DNA from: Bradyrhizobium ontarionense
GTDB lineage: Bacteria > Pseudomonadota > Alphaproteobacteria > Rhizobiales > Xanthobacteraceae
Direction: 5' to 3'
Assembly (NCBI RefSeq): GCF_021088345.1
Contig: NZ_CP088156.1
Span: 4,154,001-4,218,000, forward strand
Length of the DNA stretch: 64,000 nt
Below are positions 51,877-61,848 of the stretch, piece after piece. Each line of letters opens with the position of its first letter. Positions within the stretch are counted from its first letter, which is position 1. Both the position numbers and the translations under genes were made by a program. Under the pieces are notes generated by a model. It was not told where the DNA came from, did not search any database, and saw nothing but the letters and a program-made list of their open reading frames with translations.

Positions 51877-52761
51877 ATGCTGCTTGCCTTCAAGATCAAA
51901 CTCGCTCTCGCCTGCGTCATCGGTGTGGCCGGACCGACCGTCATGGCTCCGGTCTTGACCGGGCTCAATTGGACCGAGAGCACCGGCCTCGATGGTCCTG
52001 CCCTGACCGAGATCCCGCCAGGAGCGCTCAGCTATCGCGACGCCGGCGACCACGTTCGCAACGACCGCCAGGCCGAGGCACCACTCGCCACGATCCGCTT
52101 CGATCGACCGCTCACGATCATGACGCACCAGGTCAGTGCCGCCGACTATCACGCCTGCGCTGCGGCCCATGCGTGCCGCGCTCTCGACCGTGACGTCGCC
52201 GTCGCTCCCGATCTGCCGGCTGTGCAGGTCAGCTGGCACGACGCCGTGGCCTACGCCGCCTGGATGTCGCAGACAACGGGTGACAGCTACCGCCTGCCGA
52301 CGGACGCCGAATGGGCCCACGCGGCTGGCAGCCGCTTTCGGGACGACGGCGTTGCGGTCGACGCAACCGATCCGTCGCGCCGCTGGATCGCGCGCTACGA
52401 GCGGGAATCCAGTCAGCCGGAGGATGCCCGGGCCCGCACCTTCGGCAGCTTCGGCGTCAACGAACACGGCATCGCCGATCTCGCGGGCAATGTCTGGGAA
52501 TGGACGTTGACCTGCTTCACCCGCAAGATGCAGGATGGCTCTGGACGTGTCATCAGGACCGGAAGCAATTGCGGAGTCCGTGTCGCCGAAGGCGCGCACC
52601 GGGCCTATGTGACGGATTTCATCCGCGATGCCCGGGCCGGCGGCTGCGCGTCTGGTGCGCCACCGACCAATCTGGGCTTCCGCCTGGTCCGCGAGGAGCT
52701 TTCGTGGAGCCGCATCGTCAGGCAACGGCTTGGCCTGATGCTCAGAACCATTCACTCCTGA
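51877..52761 (+). CDS. nirV: NirV, formylglycine-generating-enzyme-like protein
   Basis: A 294-residue SUMF1/FGE-fold protein commonly encoded beside nirK; its exact role in nitrite reductase maturation is not settled. An N-terminal signal-like segment (LAFKIKLALACVIGVAGPTVMA) is followed by the fold: IPPGALSYRD, PAVQVSWHDAVAYAAWM, YRLPTDAEWAHAAG, FGVNEHGIADLAGNVWEWT and the end NLGFRLVREE. The start is 51 bp after nirK. Confidence 0.92.
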   Translation: MLLAFKIKLALACVIGVAGPTVMAPVLTGLNWTESTGLDGPALTEIPPGALSYRDAGDHVRNDRQAEAPLATIRFDRPLTIMTHQVSAADYHACAAAHACRALDRDVAVAPDLPAVQVSWHDAVAYAAWMSQTTGDSYRLPTDAEWAHAAGSRFRDDGVAVDATDPSRRWIARYERESSQPEDARARTFGSFGVNEHGIADLAGNVWEWTLTCFTRKMQDGSGRVIRTGSNCGVRVAEGAHRAYVTDFIRDARAGGCASGAPPTNLGFRLVREELSWSRIVRQRLGLMLRTIHS

Positions 52762-52912
52762 CGGCGACGACCATTCGAGCGCGATCTCGCCTCGGTGCCC
52801 GGTACTGGCACAAATGACAGTCGCCAAAAAACAACTTTTGGTTGCGACGCGGAAGATGAAACCGTTAGTGAATCAGGGTTGAAAGACGCGTTGAGCGGAC
52901 CAGGAGGCGAGC

Positions 52913-54640
52913 GTGGTTTCTCGACATCCGCTGGTCTTCTTCATGTCCGACCTGCATAGGCACGGCATCGGCAACACCGGCTGGTTCGACGACGATTCGC
53001 CGCGTGCGCTCGCCGGGCGCTGCCTCATCGATGCGCTGGAATATCTGCGCACGGCCACGAAGTTCGCCGCCAAGGACTGGCACGTGGTGAATGCCAACGC
53101 CGCGCGTATCGTCCACCAATGTCTCACAGATGCCCCGCTGGCCCGCCTCGACATCCTCGATCGCGTCACGCCCGCGATCGAAGAAATCTGTGCCAGCATC
53201 GTTGCAAGCCGCCAACATCGCGTCCCGTTCTATGGCGACGATTTCTGGGACTGGGCCAGCGTCGTCGATGCCTTGTGCGAGGTGCAGAAGGTCTCGGTGA
53301 CCGCGGCAGAGGTCGCAAGACGCGAGCTGGACCAGCTCCGCAGGACGGTTCACACCCGCATGCCGAGCGGGCTTTCGGTCGGCGACCCCGAACACGAATG
53401 GTTTGGACCGGCGATCGCGACGCGAGCCTATCGACTGCTCGACGCGCGCTCGGTGGGTTTCGACCCGGATCTGCGCAGCGAGTTGCAGGCACAGGCGCTC
53501 GACCACATCGAGCGCGGCAGATACCGCGGCCGGCAGGTGACGCCCTGGCAGGTCAGCTGGCACTACGGCCAGGTGGTCGGAGAATTCCAGCGGGCTGCGA
53601 GCGAACAGGCCGCTGAGCTCGCCGACTTTTCCTGGCTCGCCGTGCCGCTCGAACCGAGCAAGCGTGCGCTCGTTCTCGCGCGCATCCTGCAGGGCGCCTA
53701 CGCGGTCAAGGATCGCCGGACCGTTCTGCAGGCGCTCGAAGAGCTCTACCGGTGCGAAACGCCAGCCCGGCCTCTCGGTCAGGGTGTGATCGGCGCCAGT
53801 GTGGAAGCCTCCCTGGACGTGCTCGAGGCGCTTTGGCCGCAGTTCGACGATCGCGAGAAGGCGAGCGTGAACGCGATGCTCGATGCACTTCGATTCCTGT
53901 ACGCGAAAGCCAATACGATCGGCTTCGTGGTTGAAACGCCTGAAGACATCGAATGCCTCATCCGGGCGATGGGCTCGGGCACGCTGATCGAACAGCGTAA
54001 TGCCGGACGCGCCATCATCAGGCACTCCTGCTTCCATGCAGTCGTCTGCCAGGGGCGCTCGATGGCGGAGGTGGCAAGCGCGACCGCGACGGCAATCGAG
54101 GAGCACGGGGCGCGGTGGTTGATCATGCCGGGGCGCGCCCATGCCTTGGGCTCGTCCATGCCGCACACCATGGGCGGCCCGCATTTCGTTGGTGCCGGCG
54201 CTGGCGATCTCCTGATCGCGACCTCGGTGGCGCCGTTCCGGATCCAGACCAAGGTGCGGGATGCGCTGAGCATTGCCGAGCCGCCGTTTCCCGGTGGCAG
54301 GGGAATGATCATTCCGTCCGATCCCGAGCTGTGCCGCCTCGCGCATGAATCCGCAGAAGGCAGGCTCAATGAGAAGATCGGGCATTTTTTTGAAGGAATG
54401 ACGGTCACGCGCGATCGCGACGGCAAGGACGCCGACATTGTCGCGGCGTTTCCAGGCGCTCTGGCCGCGGACGGAGCGGCCTACGTGATGGCGTTGATAT
54501 GCCTCAGCCGAGGCGTGCCGTGTCTCGCGATCCAGAGCCTCGGGAACGACGCCGGTTCTCCCACCTCCGCGGGCACGACGTACGATGCGGCGTGCCGGCT
54601 CGCCGTCAACGTCGCAGAGACGTTGTGCCGGCGCTGGTAG
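52913..54640 (+). CDS. Unknown protein with nucleoside-phosphorylase-like C-terminus
   Basis: A 575-residue soluble protein. The C-terminal part (about 370-570) resembles the nucleoside phosphorylase/nucleosidase fold: GARWLIMPGRAHAL, GPHFVGAGAGDLLIATSVAPF, and a final AADGAAYVMALICLSRGVPCLAIQSLGNDAG with a helix LAVNVAETL, like the active-site end of MTA/SAH nucleosidases. The usual 'MEGAA' is 'ADGAA' here. The N-terminal two-thirds are helical with no recognised family. GTG start supported by AGGAGG 8 bases before. It follows nirV in the same direction by 151 bp. Sensors or effectors of bacterial conflict systems sometimes carry this fold, but no partner gene is present. Confidence 0.65.
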   Translation: MVSRHPLVFFMSDLHRHGIGNTGWFDDDSPRALAGRCLIDALEYLRTATKFAAKDWHVVNANAARIVHQCLTDAPLARLDILDRVTPAIEEICASIVASRQHRVPFYGDDFWDWASVVDALCEVQKVSVTAAEVARRELDQLRRTVHTRMPSGLSVGDPEHEWFGPAIATRAYRLLDARSVGFDPDLRSELQAQALDHIERGRYRGRQVTPWQVSWHYGQVVGEFQRAASEQAAELADFSWLAVPLEPSKRALVLARILQGAYAVKDRRTVLQALEELYRCETPARPLGQGVIGASVEASLDVLEALWPQFDDREKASVNAMLDALRFLYAKANTIGFVVETPEDIECLIRAMGSGTLIEQRNAGRAIIRHSCFHAVVCQGRSMAEVASATATAIEEHGARWLIMPGRAHALGSSMPHTMGGPHFVGAGAGDLLIATSVAPFRIQTKVRDALSIAEPPFPGGRGMIIPSDPELCRLAHESAEGRLNEKIGHFFEGMTVTRDRDGKDADIVAAFPGALAADGAAYVMALICLSRGVPCLAIQSLGNDAGSPTSAGTTYDAACRLAVNVAETLCRRW

Positions 54641-54799
54641 CGGTCATGCGCGGGCTCAACGTGCGGCATCATGCCGCCGGCACCACCGTCCAGCGAGAGC
54701 GGCGCCGAAGCAACGAGCCGGAAGCGACCAGCAGATGCATGGAGAGCGGACGCGCCATCGCGTCTCCGCTCCCTGGCCATCCCTCGACTGTTCCGCGCC

Positions 54800-55450
54800 T
54801 CAACTATTCGTCAGGGCGACCCGGAATTCGGCTTCGGTCTTCGCCTTGACCTCGTCGAGCGTCACGCCGTCGGCGAGCTCGATCAGAGCCATGCCGTCAT
54901 TGCCGTGCTTGTCGATCGTGAACACCGCGAGATCGGTCACGACCATGTCCACCACTCGCTCGCCGGTCAGCGGCAGGGTGCAGGCCTTGAGCAGCTTCGC
55001 ACCGTCCTTGGCGCTGTGCTCCATGACAACGACCACGCGCTTGACGCCGGCGACGAGATCCATCGCGCCGCCCATGCCCTTCACCATCTTGCCTGGAATC
55101 ATCCAGTTGGCGAGATCGCCGTTCTGCGCCACCTGCATGGCGCCGAGGATCGACAGGTCGATGTGGCCGCCGCGGACCATCGCAAACGAATCCGCCGAGG
55201 AGAAATAGCTCGTGATCGGCAGCTCGGTGACGGTCTGCTTGCCGGCGTTGATCAGGTCGGGATCCTCTTCGCCCTCATACGGGAAGGGACCCATGCCGAG
55301 CATGCCGTTCTCGCTCTGCAGCGCCACGTCGACGCCCGGCGGAATGTAGTTGGAGACCAGCGTCGGAATGCCGATGCCGAGATTGACGTAGTAGCCGTCA
55401 CGCAGCTCCTTGGCGGCACGCGCCGCCATCTGCTCTCGCGTCCAGGCCAT
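54800..55450 (-). CDS. scoB: 3-oxoacid CoA-transferase subunit B
   Basis: A 216-residue beta subunit of a class I CoA-transferase (succinyl-CoA:3-ketoacid type), which activates acetoacetate. The catalytic Glu is in [13 protein letters not shown] (SENG motif), and [19 protein letters not shown] is conserved. It overlaps the stop of subunit A by one base. It would return acetoacetate from polyhydroxybutyrate or ketone metabolism to acetyl-CoA. Confidence 0.95.
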   Translation of the reverse strand: MAWTREQMAARAAKELRDGYYVNLGIGIPTLVSNYIPPGVDVALQSENGMLGMGPFPYEGEEDPDLINAGKQTVTELPITSYFSSADSFAMVRGGHIDLSILGAMQVAQNGDLANWMIPGKMVKGMGGAMDLVAGVKRVVVVMEHSAKDGAKLLKACTLPLTGERVVDMVVTDLAVFTIDKHGNDGMALIELADGVTLDEVKAKTEAEFRVALTNS

Positions 55451-56178
55451 CAGACTTCCTCCCCGGCTGCAGCGGCGGCTTCACGTTTGCGCACGGTGCG
55501 TTGCTCGATGCGCTTGAGCTCAGTTCCGACCTGGATGACGCGCTTGACGAAGATGCCCGGCGTGTGGATGTGGTCGGGATCGATCTGGCCGGCCGGCAGC
55601 AGATGCTCGACCTCCGCAACCGTCATTTTCGCGGCCGTGGCCATCATCGGGTTGAAGTTGCGCGCAGTCTTCCGGTAGACGAGGTTTCCTGCCGTATCGC
55701 CCTTCCAGGCGTGCACGATCGCGAGATCGGCGAACAGGCCACGCTCCATCAGATATTTCTCGCCGTCGAACTCGCGCACTTCCTTGCCTTCGGCGACCAG
55801 CGTTCCAACGCCGGTCTTGGTGAAGAAGGCCGGGATGCCGGCGCCGCCGGCACGGATCCGCTCGGCGAGCGTGCCCTGCGGGCAGAATTCGAGCTCCAGC
55901 TCGCCGGCCAGATATTGCTGTGCGAACAGCTTATTCTCGCCGACATAGGACGAGATCATCTTCCTGATCTGCCGCGTCTCCAGCAGTCGGCTGAGGCCGA
56001 TGCCGTCGACGCCGGCATTGTTGGAGATGACGGTGAGGTCCTTCACACCGGACTCACGGATGGCATCCGACAGCGTTTCTGCAATGCCGCAGAGGCCGAA
56101 TCCACCGGACATGATGGTCATGCCGTCCTTGAGAAGGCCCGCAAGGGCGGATTTGGCGTCCGGATAGACCTTGTTCAT
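55450..56178 (-). CDS. scoA: 3-oxoacid CoA-transferase subunit A
   Basis: A 242-residue alpha subunit of the same enzyme. CoA-binding [12 protein letters not shown] and [11 protein letters not shown] are typical, as are [24 protein letters not shown] and [19 protein letters not shown]. It is the first gene of a two-gene operon, divergent from the AsmA gene across 298 bp that contain both promoters but no other feature I can name. Confidence 0.95.
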   Translation of the reverse strand: MNKVYPDAKSALAGLLKDGMTIMSGGFGLCGIAETLSDAIRESGVKDLTVISNNAGVDGIGLSRLLETRQIRKMISSYVGENKLFAQQYLAGELELEFCPQGTLAERIRAGGAGIPAFFTKTGVGTLVAEGKEVREFDGEKYLMERGLFADLAIVHAWKGDTAGNLVYRKTARNFNPMMATAAKMTVAEVEHLLPAGQIDPDHIHTPGIFVKRVIQVGTELKRIEQRTVRKREAAAAAGEEV

Positions 56179-56476
56179 ACGGAAATGACCTGATGGAAAG
56201 CGCCAACCGCGCGGATATCGACCGGATTATTAGGCGAAATCTTCGCAATGCGTCAATGACGCCTTCCCAACGCGCCCGTCCTGCTTTAGCTGTCGAACCG
56301 GCTTGCGCCCCCGGAACACTCCGGGGTCCGGGATTCACGGGCCCCGCCGTAATCCGGTCACACTCGCGGCGCGGCCTTGAAAGCGTCAAGAAAACGCATC
56401 AAGTTGTTGATGTTGGCAAGGGTTTTCGGCGCGCCCTGCCCATCCCCCGTAAACAGCGATCCGACGACCCCAGGAC

Positions 56477-58432
56477 ATGTCAGTGACCATGGCCCAAGGA
56501 ATGAGGCGCCTCGGCACGCCGATTGCGGTGCTGCTCGGCGTCGCGTTTATCGGGCTGCTCGTCAGCTCCTGGCTGGTCAATCGCGACGCCTTGCGACGGG
56601 CGGTCGAGGCGCAGATCCGCGCCGTGACGGGACTGGAGCTGGTCGTCAAGGGACATATCGACGTCTCCCTGTTTCCCGGCAGCTACGTCTCCTTCCACGA
56701 CGTCGGCCTGAAGGGCGGCGGCACGGAAGACCCCGCGCTGCGCGTCGACGTGCTGACCGCCAATCTGCAGCTGCTGCCATTGCTCTTGCAACGTTTCGAG
56801 ATCGCCGACGTGATGATGCTGCGGCCGCAGATCAACGTGGTGCGCGAAGCCGACGGTAACAGCAACTGGACGCCTTTCATCGAGACCATCGCGCATACGA
56901 TGCGACCGGGTCCCGACAGCCAGATGTCGTTCTCCGAGATCCGCATCCAGGACGGCATCCTGGTCTACGATGACAACGGCCATCATAGCTCGGAGCGGCT
57001 CGACGACATCGACCTGTCGCTGGCCTGGCCCTCGATCTCGCGCTCCTTCGCGGCGACCGGGCAGTTCGATTGGCGCGGCCAGCGCATCGAAGGTTCGATC
57101 AGCGTCAGCGATTTCCTGGCCGCGCTGTCGGGCGACCGGTCCGGCCTGAAGATGCGGCTGGCCAGCCCGCCGTTGAAACTGGCCTTCGACGGCACGGTTG
57201 CCAACCGCACCAGCGCGCTGATGGAAGGCACGCTGACCGTCGACAGCCCATCGCTGCGCGAGGCCCTGCGCTGGACTGGACAGACGCCGCTCGGCGCCGG
57301 CGGTTTCGGCCGCTTCGCGCTGCGGGCGCGCGCCAACGTGGTCGGCGCGTCGATCGCGCTCACCAACGTCAACGTCGAGCTCGACGGCAACACCGCCGAA
57401 GGCGTGATGACCTACGCCAATAACGGTCGGCAGACCTTGCAGGCGACGCTCGCCGCCGACGCCCTCGACTTCACGCCGTACATTTCGACCTTCCGGCTGC
57501 TCGCCAACGGCGCGCGCGACTGGAACCGGCAGCTCTTCGACCTTAAGGCGTTGTCCACCACCGATCTCGACATGCGGCTGTCGGCCGCCAAGGTCACGGT
57601 CGGCTCCTCGAAGCTCGGGCGCACCGCGTTCGGTGCGAACCTGCGCAACGGAGTCCTGGCCCTGTCCGTGGGCGAGGCGCAGATGTATGGCGGCATCGTG
57701 CGCGGCTCGTTCGGCATCGCCCGTGCCGACACCGTGGCCGACGTGAAGGCCGAGCTGCAATTCGCCGACGTCGATCTGCAGGCCTGCGCCAACGAGCTGT
57801 TCGGCGTGTCGTCGCTGTCGGGACGCGGCAATCTGAACGTATCGCTGACGGCGTCCGGCTCGAGCCCGTTCGGGCTCGCCCAGTCGCTCGATGGCAACGC
57901 CACCCTGCAGGGCCGCGAAGGGTCGATCTCGGGCTTCAACGTCGAGCAGCTCTTGAAGCGGCTGGAACGCAGCCCGCTGTCGCGCGGCGGCAATTTCCGC
58001 TCCGGCGCGACGCCCTATGACACGCTGACCATCGCGGTGAAATTCGCCGAGGGGGTCGCGACCGCCGAGGATATCCGCGTCGAAAGCCCGACGGCGCGCA
58101 TCACCATGACCGGCACCGCATCGGTGCCGACCCGGGAGTACGACTTCAAGGGCGTTGCGAGCCTGCTGTCGGGCGGCAGCGCAGGCAACGGCTTCGAGCT
58201 GCCCTTCGTCGTACAGGGCCCCTGGGAGGATCCGCTGATCTTCCCGGATCCGGAAAGCCTGATCCGCCGCGCGCCAGCAGCCGCGCCGCTGCTCGATGCG
58301 GTCAAGGATCGCAAGACGCGCGATGCGGTGCGCTCGGTGCTCGAACGCTTCACCGGCGGCGGACTGCGCCCAGCCCAGCAGGACGAGGCTCCGCCGCAGG
58401 CAGATTCTGCTGCGAGCAGCAATCCGAAATAA
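56477..58432 (+). CDS. AsmA family protein
   Basis: A 651-residue envelope protein anchored by one N-terminal membrane helix (TPIAVLLGVAFIGLLVSSWLV, about 14-34), with the rest in the periplasm. AsmA features are the N-terminal VEAQIRAVTGLELVVKGHIDVSLFPGSYVSFHDV and the C-terminal beta-rich repeat region with GFNVEQLLKRLE. AsmA-like proteins are thought to carry lipids between membranes. Two in-frame starts, 56477 and 56489, cannot be separated. It is divergent from scoAB. Confidence 0.88.
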   Translation: MSVTMAQGMRRLGTPIAVLLGVAFIGLLVSSWLVNRDALRRAVEAQIRAVTGLELVVKGHIDVSLFPGSYVSFHDVGLKGGGTEDPALRVDVLTANLQLLPLLLQRFEIADVMMLRPQINVVREADGNSNWTPFIETIAHTMRPGPDSQMSFSEIRIQDGILVYDDNGHHSSERLDDIDLSLAWPSISRSFAATGQFDWRGQRIEGSISVSDFLAALSGDRSGLKMRLASPPLKLAFDGTVANRTSALMEGTLTVDSPSLREALRWTGQTPLGAGGFGRFALRARANVVGASIALTNVNVELDGNTAEGVMTYANNGRQTLQATLAADALDFTPYISTFRLLANGARDWNRQLFDLKALSTTDLDMRLSAAKVTVGSSKLGRTAFGANLRNGVLALSVGEAQMYGGIVRGSFGIARADTVADVKAELQFADVDLQACANELFGVSSLSGRGNLNVSLTASGSSPFGLAQSLDGNATLQGREGSISGFNVEQLLKRLERSPLSRGGNFRSGATPYDTLTIAVKFAEGVATAEDIRVESPTARITMTGTASVPTREYDFKGVASLLSGGSAGNGFELPFVVQGPWEDPLIFPDPESLIRRAPAAAPLLDAVKDRKTRDAVRSVLERFTGGGLRPAQQDEAPPQADSAASSNPK

Positions 58433-58580
58433 CGCACCGGCCAGGGCTCCTGAGCTCGCTCGCGACGTCGTGCCGCGGGCACGACCTATGTCTGATATAT
58501 TACTTCTGGATCGCATCGGGCCGCTGGGTTAGTGTCCACGTCAACCGATCAAACAAGATCGGCGGATCAGGGAGAGACAC

Positions 58581-59963
58581 GTGAAATCCAGGGGAATGGG
58601 TGCGCTTTCAATCGCAGTCGCAGCCGCCGGGCTTTTTTGCGCTGCAGCACCAGCCATCGCTCAGGACACCATCACGATCTGGTGGAGCAAGGGCTTCTAC
58701 AAGTCCGAGGACGATGCGCTGCTCAACGTCGTCAAGAAATTCGAGGCCAAGACCGGCATCAAGGTCGAGCTGTCGCAATATGCGATCCAGGACATGATTC
58801 CGAAGACGGTCGCAGCGCTGGATTCCGGCACGGTGCCGGACGTCGCCTATGCCGACACCTACGACGTCCAGGCCCAGGGAAAGTGGGCGTTCGAGGGCAA
58901 GCTCGAGGATCTGACGGACATCCTGGAGCCGATGAAATCGGCGTTTGCTCCGAACACGATCGAGACCGCCAATCTCTATAACAACGTCACCAAGAAAAAG
59001 GCCTATTACGGCTTCCCGCTGAAGCAGCAGAGCATGCACGTCCAGATCTGGGGCGACCTGCTGGACAAGGCCGGCTTCAAGGCCAGCGACATCCCCACCA
59101 AGTGGGAGGACTACTGGACGTTCTGGTGCGACAAGGTGCAGCCGGGGATCCGCAAGGCCACCGGCCAGCGCATGTACGGCGTGGGCCAGCCGATGGGCGT
59201 CGAGTCGACCGACTCATTCCAGTCCTTCTACACCTTCATGGACGCCTACAACGTCAAGCTGGTCGATGACGACGGCAAGCTGCTGGTTGACGACCCCAAG
59301 GTGCGTGACGGCCTGATCCACGCGCTGAAGGACTATACCGACACCTACATCAAGGGCTGCACGCCGCCCTCTTCCACGACCTGGAAGGACCCGGACAACA
59401 ACGTCGCCTTCCACAACAAGACGATCGTGATGACCCACAACTTCACGATCTCGATCGCCGCCAAGTGGTTCGAGGACTCCACCAACCCCGCGCTGACGCC
59501 CGAGCAGCGCGCAGCCGGCAAGAAGGCCTATGAGGAGGACATCATCACCGCCTCCTTCCCCAACAAGCCCGACGGCACGCCGATCAAGTATCGATCCGAC
59601 GTCAAGACCGGCCTGATCTTCGCCAATGCGCCGCACAAGGCGCAGGCCAAGGAGTTCATCAAGTTCCTGATGCAGGAGGAGAACCTCGGCCCCTACGTCG
59701 AGGGCGCGCTGGGCCGCTGGTTCCCGGTGACATCAGCCGGCCAGAAGAGCCCATTCTGGCAGGCCGACCGTCATCGCAAGGCCGTCTACACCCAGTTCAC
59801 CGGCGGCACCACGCCGTTCGACTTCACCAAGAACTACAAGTTCACGATTCTCAACAATGAGAACGTCTGGGCCAAGGCGATGAACCGCGTGGTCAGCGAA
59901 AAGGTGCCGGTCGAAAAGGCCGTCGACGAGCTGATCGCGCGGCTGAAGGAGGTCGCCGGCTAG
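58581..59963 (+). CDS. ABC transporter substrate-binding protein, sugar type
   Basis: A 460-residue extracellular solute-binding protein of family 1 (carbohydrate uptake). A signal peptide (MGALSIAVAAAGLFCAAAPAIAQ, cleavage after AQ) precedes the mature start DTITIWWSKGFYK. GTG start with GGGAGAG 4 bases before. It heads an operon with two permeases; hairpins in the gap after it would raise its level over the permeases. The ligand is unknown and no ATPase gene is present in this window. Confidence 0.9.
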   Translation: MKSRGMGALSIAVAAAGLFCAAAPAIAQDTITIWWSKGFYKSEDDALLNVVKKFEAKTGIKVELSQYAIQDMIPKTVAALDSGTVPDVAYADTYDVQAQGKWAFEGKLEDLTDILEPMKSAFAPNTIETANLYNNVTKKKAYYGFPLKQQSMHVQIWGDLLDKAGFKASDIPTKWEDYWTFWCDKVQPGIRKATGQRMYGVGQPMGVESTDSFQSFYTFMDAYNVKLVDDDGKLLVDDPKVRDGLIHALKDYTDTYIKGCTPPSSTTWKDPDNNVAFHNKTIVMTHNFTISIAAKWFEDSTNPALTPEQRAAGKKAYEEDIITASFPNKPDGTPIKYRSDVKTGLIFANAPHKAQAKEFIKFLMQEENLGPYVEGALGRWFPVTSAGQKSPFWQADRHRKAVYTQFTGGTTPFDFTKNYKFTILNNENVWAKAMNRVVSEKVPVEKAVDELIARLKEVAG

Positions 59964-60067
59964 TGTTGCGGCGCTGACATTCGTCTGCGGGTATTCGCCG
60001 CGGCGGTACACAAGCGAATGTCAAAGCCATCGTACTGGTCTACAGTTCTTGCGATCATGATCGAGTG

Positions 60068-60090
60068 CCGGCCGCAGGGGATGCGGCCGG
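60068..60090 (+). terminator. Attenuating hairpin after binding-protein gene
   Basis: Perfect 9-bp stem CCGGCCGCA/TGCGGCCGG with loop GGGGA, followed by TTT. A longer-range inverted repeat (TGACATTCG at 59975-59983 and CGAATGTCA at 60015-60023) precedes it in the same gap. Together they probably limit read-through or stabilise the binding-protein mRNA. Confidence 0.6.
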
Positions 60091-60117
60091 TTTGGCTATA
60101 GGCGGGAAGAGACGACC

Positions 60118-60993
60118 ATGGCGATCACGCTCTCAGCTTCCGATTCCGCGCTCGCAGAGGCGCCGCGGCCGGTCCTGCTGACACCGTCCCAGGTGTGGGG
60201 CATCGTCATGCTCGCGCCCTATCTGCTCGTCTTCCTCGCCTTCGTCGTCTACCCCGTCGGTTACGGCCTCTGGCTGGCGCGCGAGCCGGCCAGCTATGTC
60301 GCGCTGTATCACGATCCGATCTTCGCGCGCGCTGCCGTGAACACGCTGATCTTCCTCCTGGTTGGCATCAATCTGAAGATGCTGATCGCGCTGTTCCTGT
60401 CCGGCTTCTTCGTGCAGCAGCGCGGCTGGATCAAATGGCTGTCGGTCATCTTCATCCTGCCCTGGGCGGTGCCGTCGATCCCGACCATCCTGTCGGTGCG
60501 CTTCATGCTCAATCCCGAATGGGGCATGGTCAACCACCTGATCTTCAACCTCACCGGCGATGACGGCCCGAACTGGCTCAACGACCCGACCATCGCGCTG
60601 TCGATGGCGATCGGCATGCACATCTGGAAGTCGCTGCCGTTCTGGACCCTGATCCTGATGACCGGACGCCTTGCGATCTCGCACGATTTGTTCGAGGCGG
60701 CCGAGGTCGACGGCGCCACCTGGTGGCAGAAGTTCCGCTACATCACCTGGCCGTCGATGCAGACGCTCTACATCACCTGCACGCTGCTCTCGATGATCTG
60801 GACGCTCGGCGACTTCAACAGCGTCTACCTGTTGACCGGCGGCGGGCCGGCCGATCTCACCCATGTGCTGTCCACGCTCGGCATCCGCTATCTCAGGCTC
60901 GATCAGCTCAGTCTCGCAATGGCTTCGATCGTCTGCGCGATGCCGCTCGTGCTCCCCCTGGTCTATTTCATGATGAAGCGGTTGTCGCGATGA
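60118..60993 (+). CDS. ABC transporter permease 1
   Basis: A 291-residue MalF-type permease with six predicted membrane segments. The cytoplasmic EAA loop reads EAAEVDGATWWQKFRYITWP (about residues 197-216). ATG at 60118 preceded by GGGAAGAG. Its stop overlaps the next permease start as ATGA. Confidence 0.93.
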   Translation: MAITLSASDSALAEAPRPVLLTPSQVWGIVMLAPYLLVFLAFVVYPVGYGLWLAREPASYVALYHDPIFARAAVNTLIFLLVGINLKMLIALFLSGFFVQQRGWIKWLSVIFILPWAVPSIPTILSVRFMLNPEWGMVNHLIFNLTGDDGPNWLNDPTIALSMAIGMHIWKSLPFWTLILMTGRLAISHDLFEAAEVDGATWWQKFRYITWPSMQTLYITCTLLSMIWTLGDFNSVYLLTGGGPADLTHVLSTLGIRYLRLDQLSLAMASIVCAMPLVLPLVYFMMKRLSR

Positions 60994-61841
60994 AGCTCCC
61001 AACCCTGCGCGAAGTCGGCATCGAGGCCCGCCTGCTGCTGATCGGCATTCCCGTCTTCATCTGGACGATGATCCCGATCTATCACATGTTCCTGTTCGCG
61101 ATCTCGCCGAAGGAGGACGCGTTCTCGGGTAAGCTGTGGCCGGACCATCCGACCTTGCACAATTTCTCGATCGTGTTTCACCAGCAGCATTACTTCCTGC
61201 GCGACTTCTGGCTGCAGTTCGGCAATTCCGTCGTGATCGCGGTGGCGGTCGGCGCGCTGACCCTGGTGATCGCGACCTGCGCGGCCTATGCGATCTCGCG
61301 CCTGCGCGTGCCCGGCAGCCGGGTGGTGATGAACCTCGCGCTGTTCACCTATTTCATTCCGGCGGCGTTCCTGGCCGTGCCGATGTACCGCACCATGGGC
61401 AAATACGGCCTCCTCAACAATCACTGGGCGCTGATCCTGGCGATGGTGACGATCGCCTCGCCTTACGCGATCTGGGTGCTGAAGCAGGCGTCCGACAAGC
61501 TGCCGGTCGAGCTGGATGAAGCCGCCGTCATGGATGGCGCGAGCCCGTTGCAGATCTTCCGGCTCGTCTACGTACCGTTGATGATGCCCTCCCTGGTCGC
61601 CATCGGCACCTACGCGGTGTTGCTGGCCTGGAACGAATATCTCTACGCCTTCCTGCTGCTGTCGAACGACAAGGAGATCACGCTGCCCGTGGCGCTCGGC
61701 AACTTCCTGGCCGCCGACGATTCGCCATGGGAATTGCTGATGACCACCGGCTTCATCTATGCGCTGCCGCCGGCCGCGGTGTATTATGCCTTCAAGCGCT
61801 ACATGGTGGGCGGACTTACCGCAGGCGCGGTGAAGTCGTGA
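60990..61841 (+). CDS. ABC transporter permease 2
   Basis: A 283-residue MalG-type permease, with six predicted membrane segments and the EAA loop DEAAVMDGASPLQIFRLVYVP (about 180-200). It is translationally coupled to permease 1 by a 4-bp overlap. The operon should need an ATPase of the MalK/UgpC type, either further downstream beyond the opposing genes or shared from elsewhere in the genome. Confidence 0.93.
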   Translation: MKLPTLREVGIEARLLLIGIPVFIWTMIPIYHMFLFAISPKEDAFSGKLWPDHPTLHNFSIVFHQQHYFLRDFWLQFGNSVVIAVAVGALTLVIATCAAYAISRLRVPGSRVVMNLALFTYFIPAAFLAVPMYRTMGKYGLLNNHWALILAMVTIASPYAIWVLKQASDKLPVELDEAAVMDGASPLQIFRLVYVPLMMPSLVAIGTYAVLLAWNEYLYAFLLLSNDKEITLPVALGNFLAADDSPWELLMTTGFIYALPPAAVYYAFKRYMVGGLTAGAVKS

Positions 61842-61848
61842 TGGATCG

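Noticed and set aside
52865-54385. 506-aa minus-strand frame
   Set aside because: Shadow of the 575-residue gene on the plus strand, which has AGGAGG before its GTG and a recognisable C-terminal fold.
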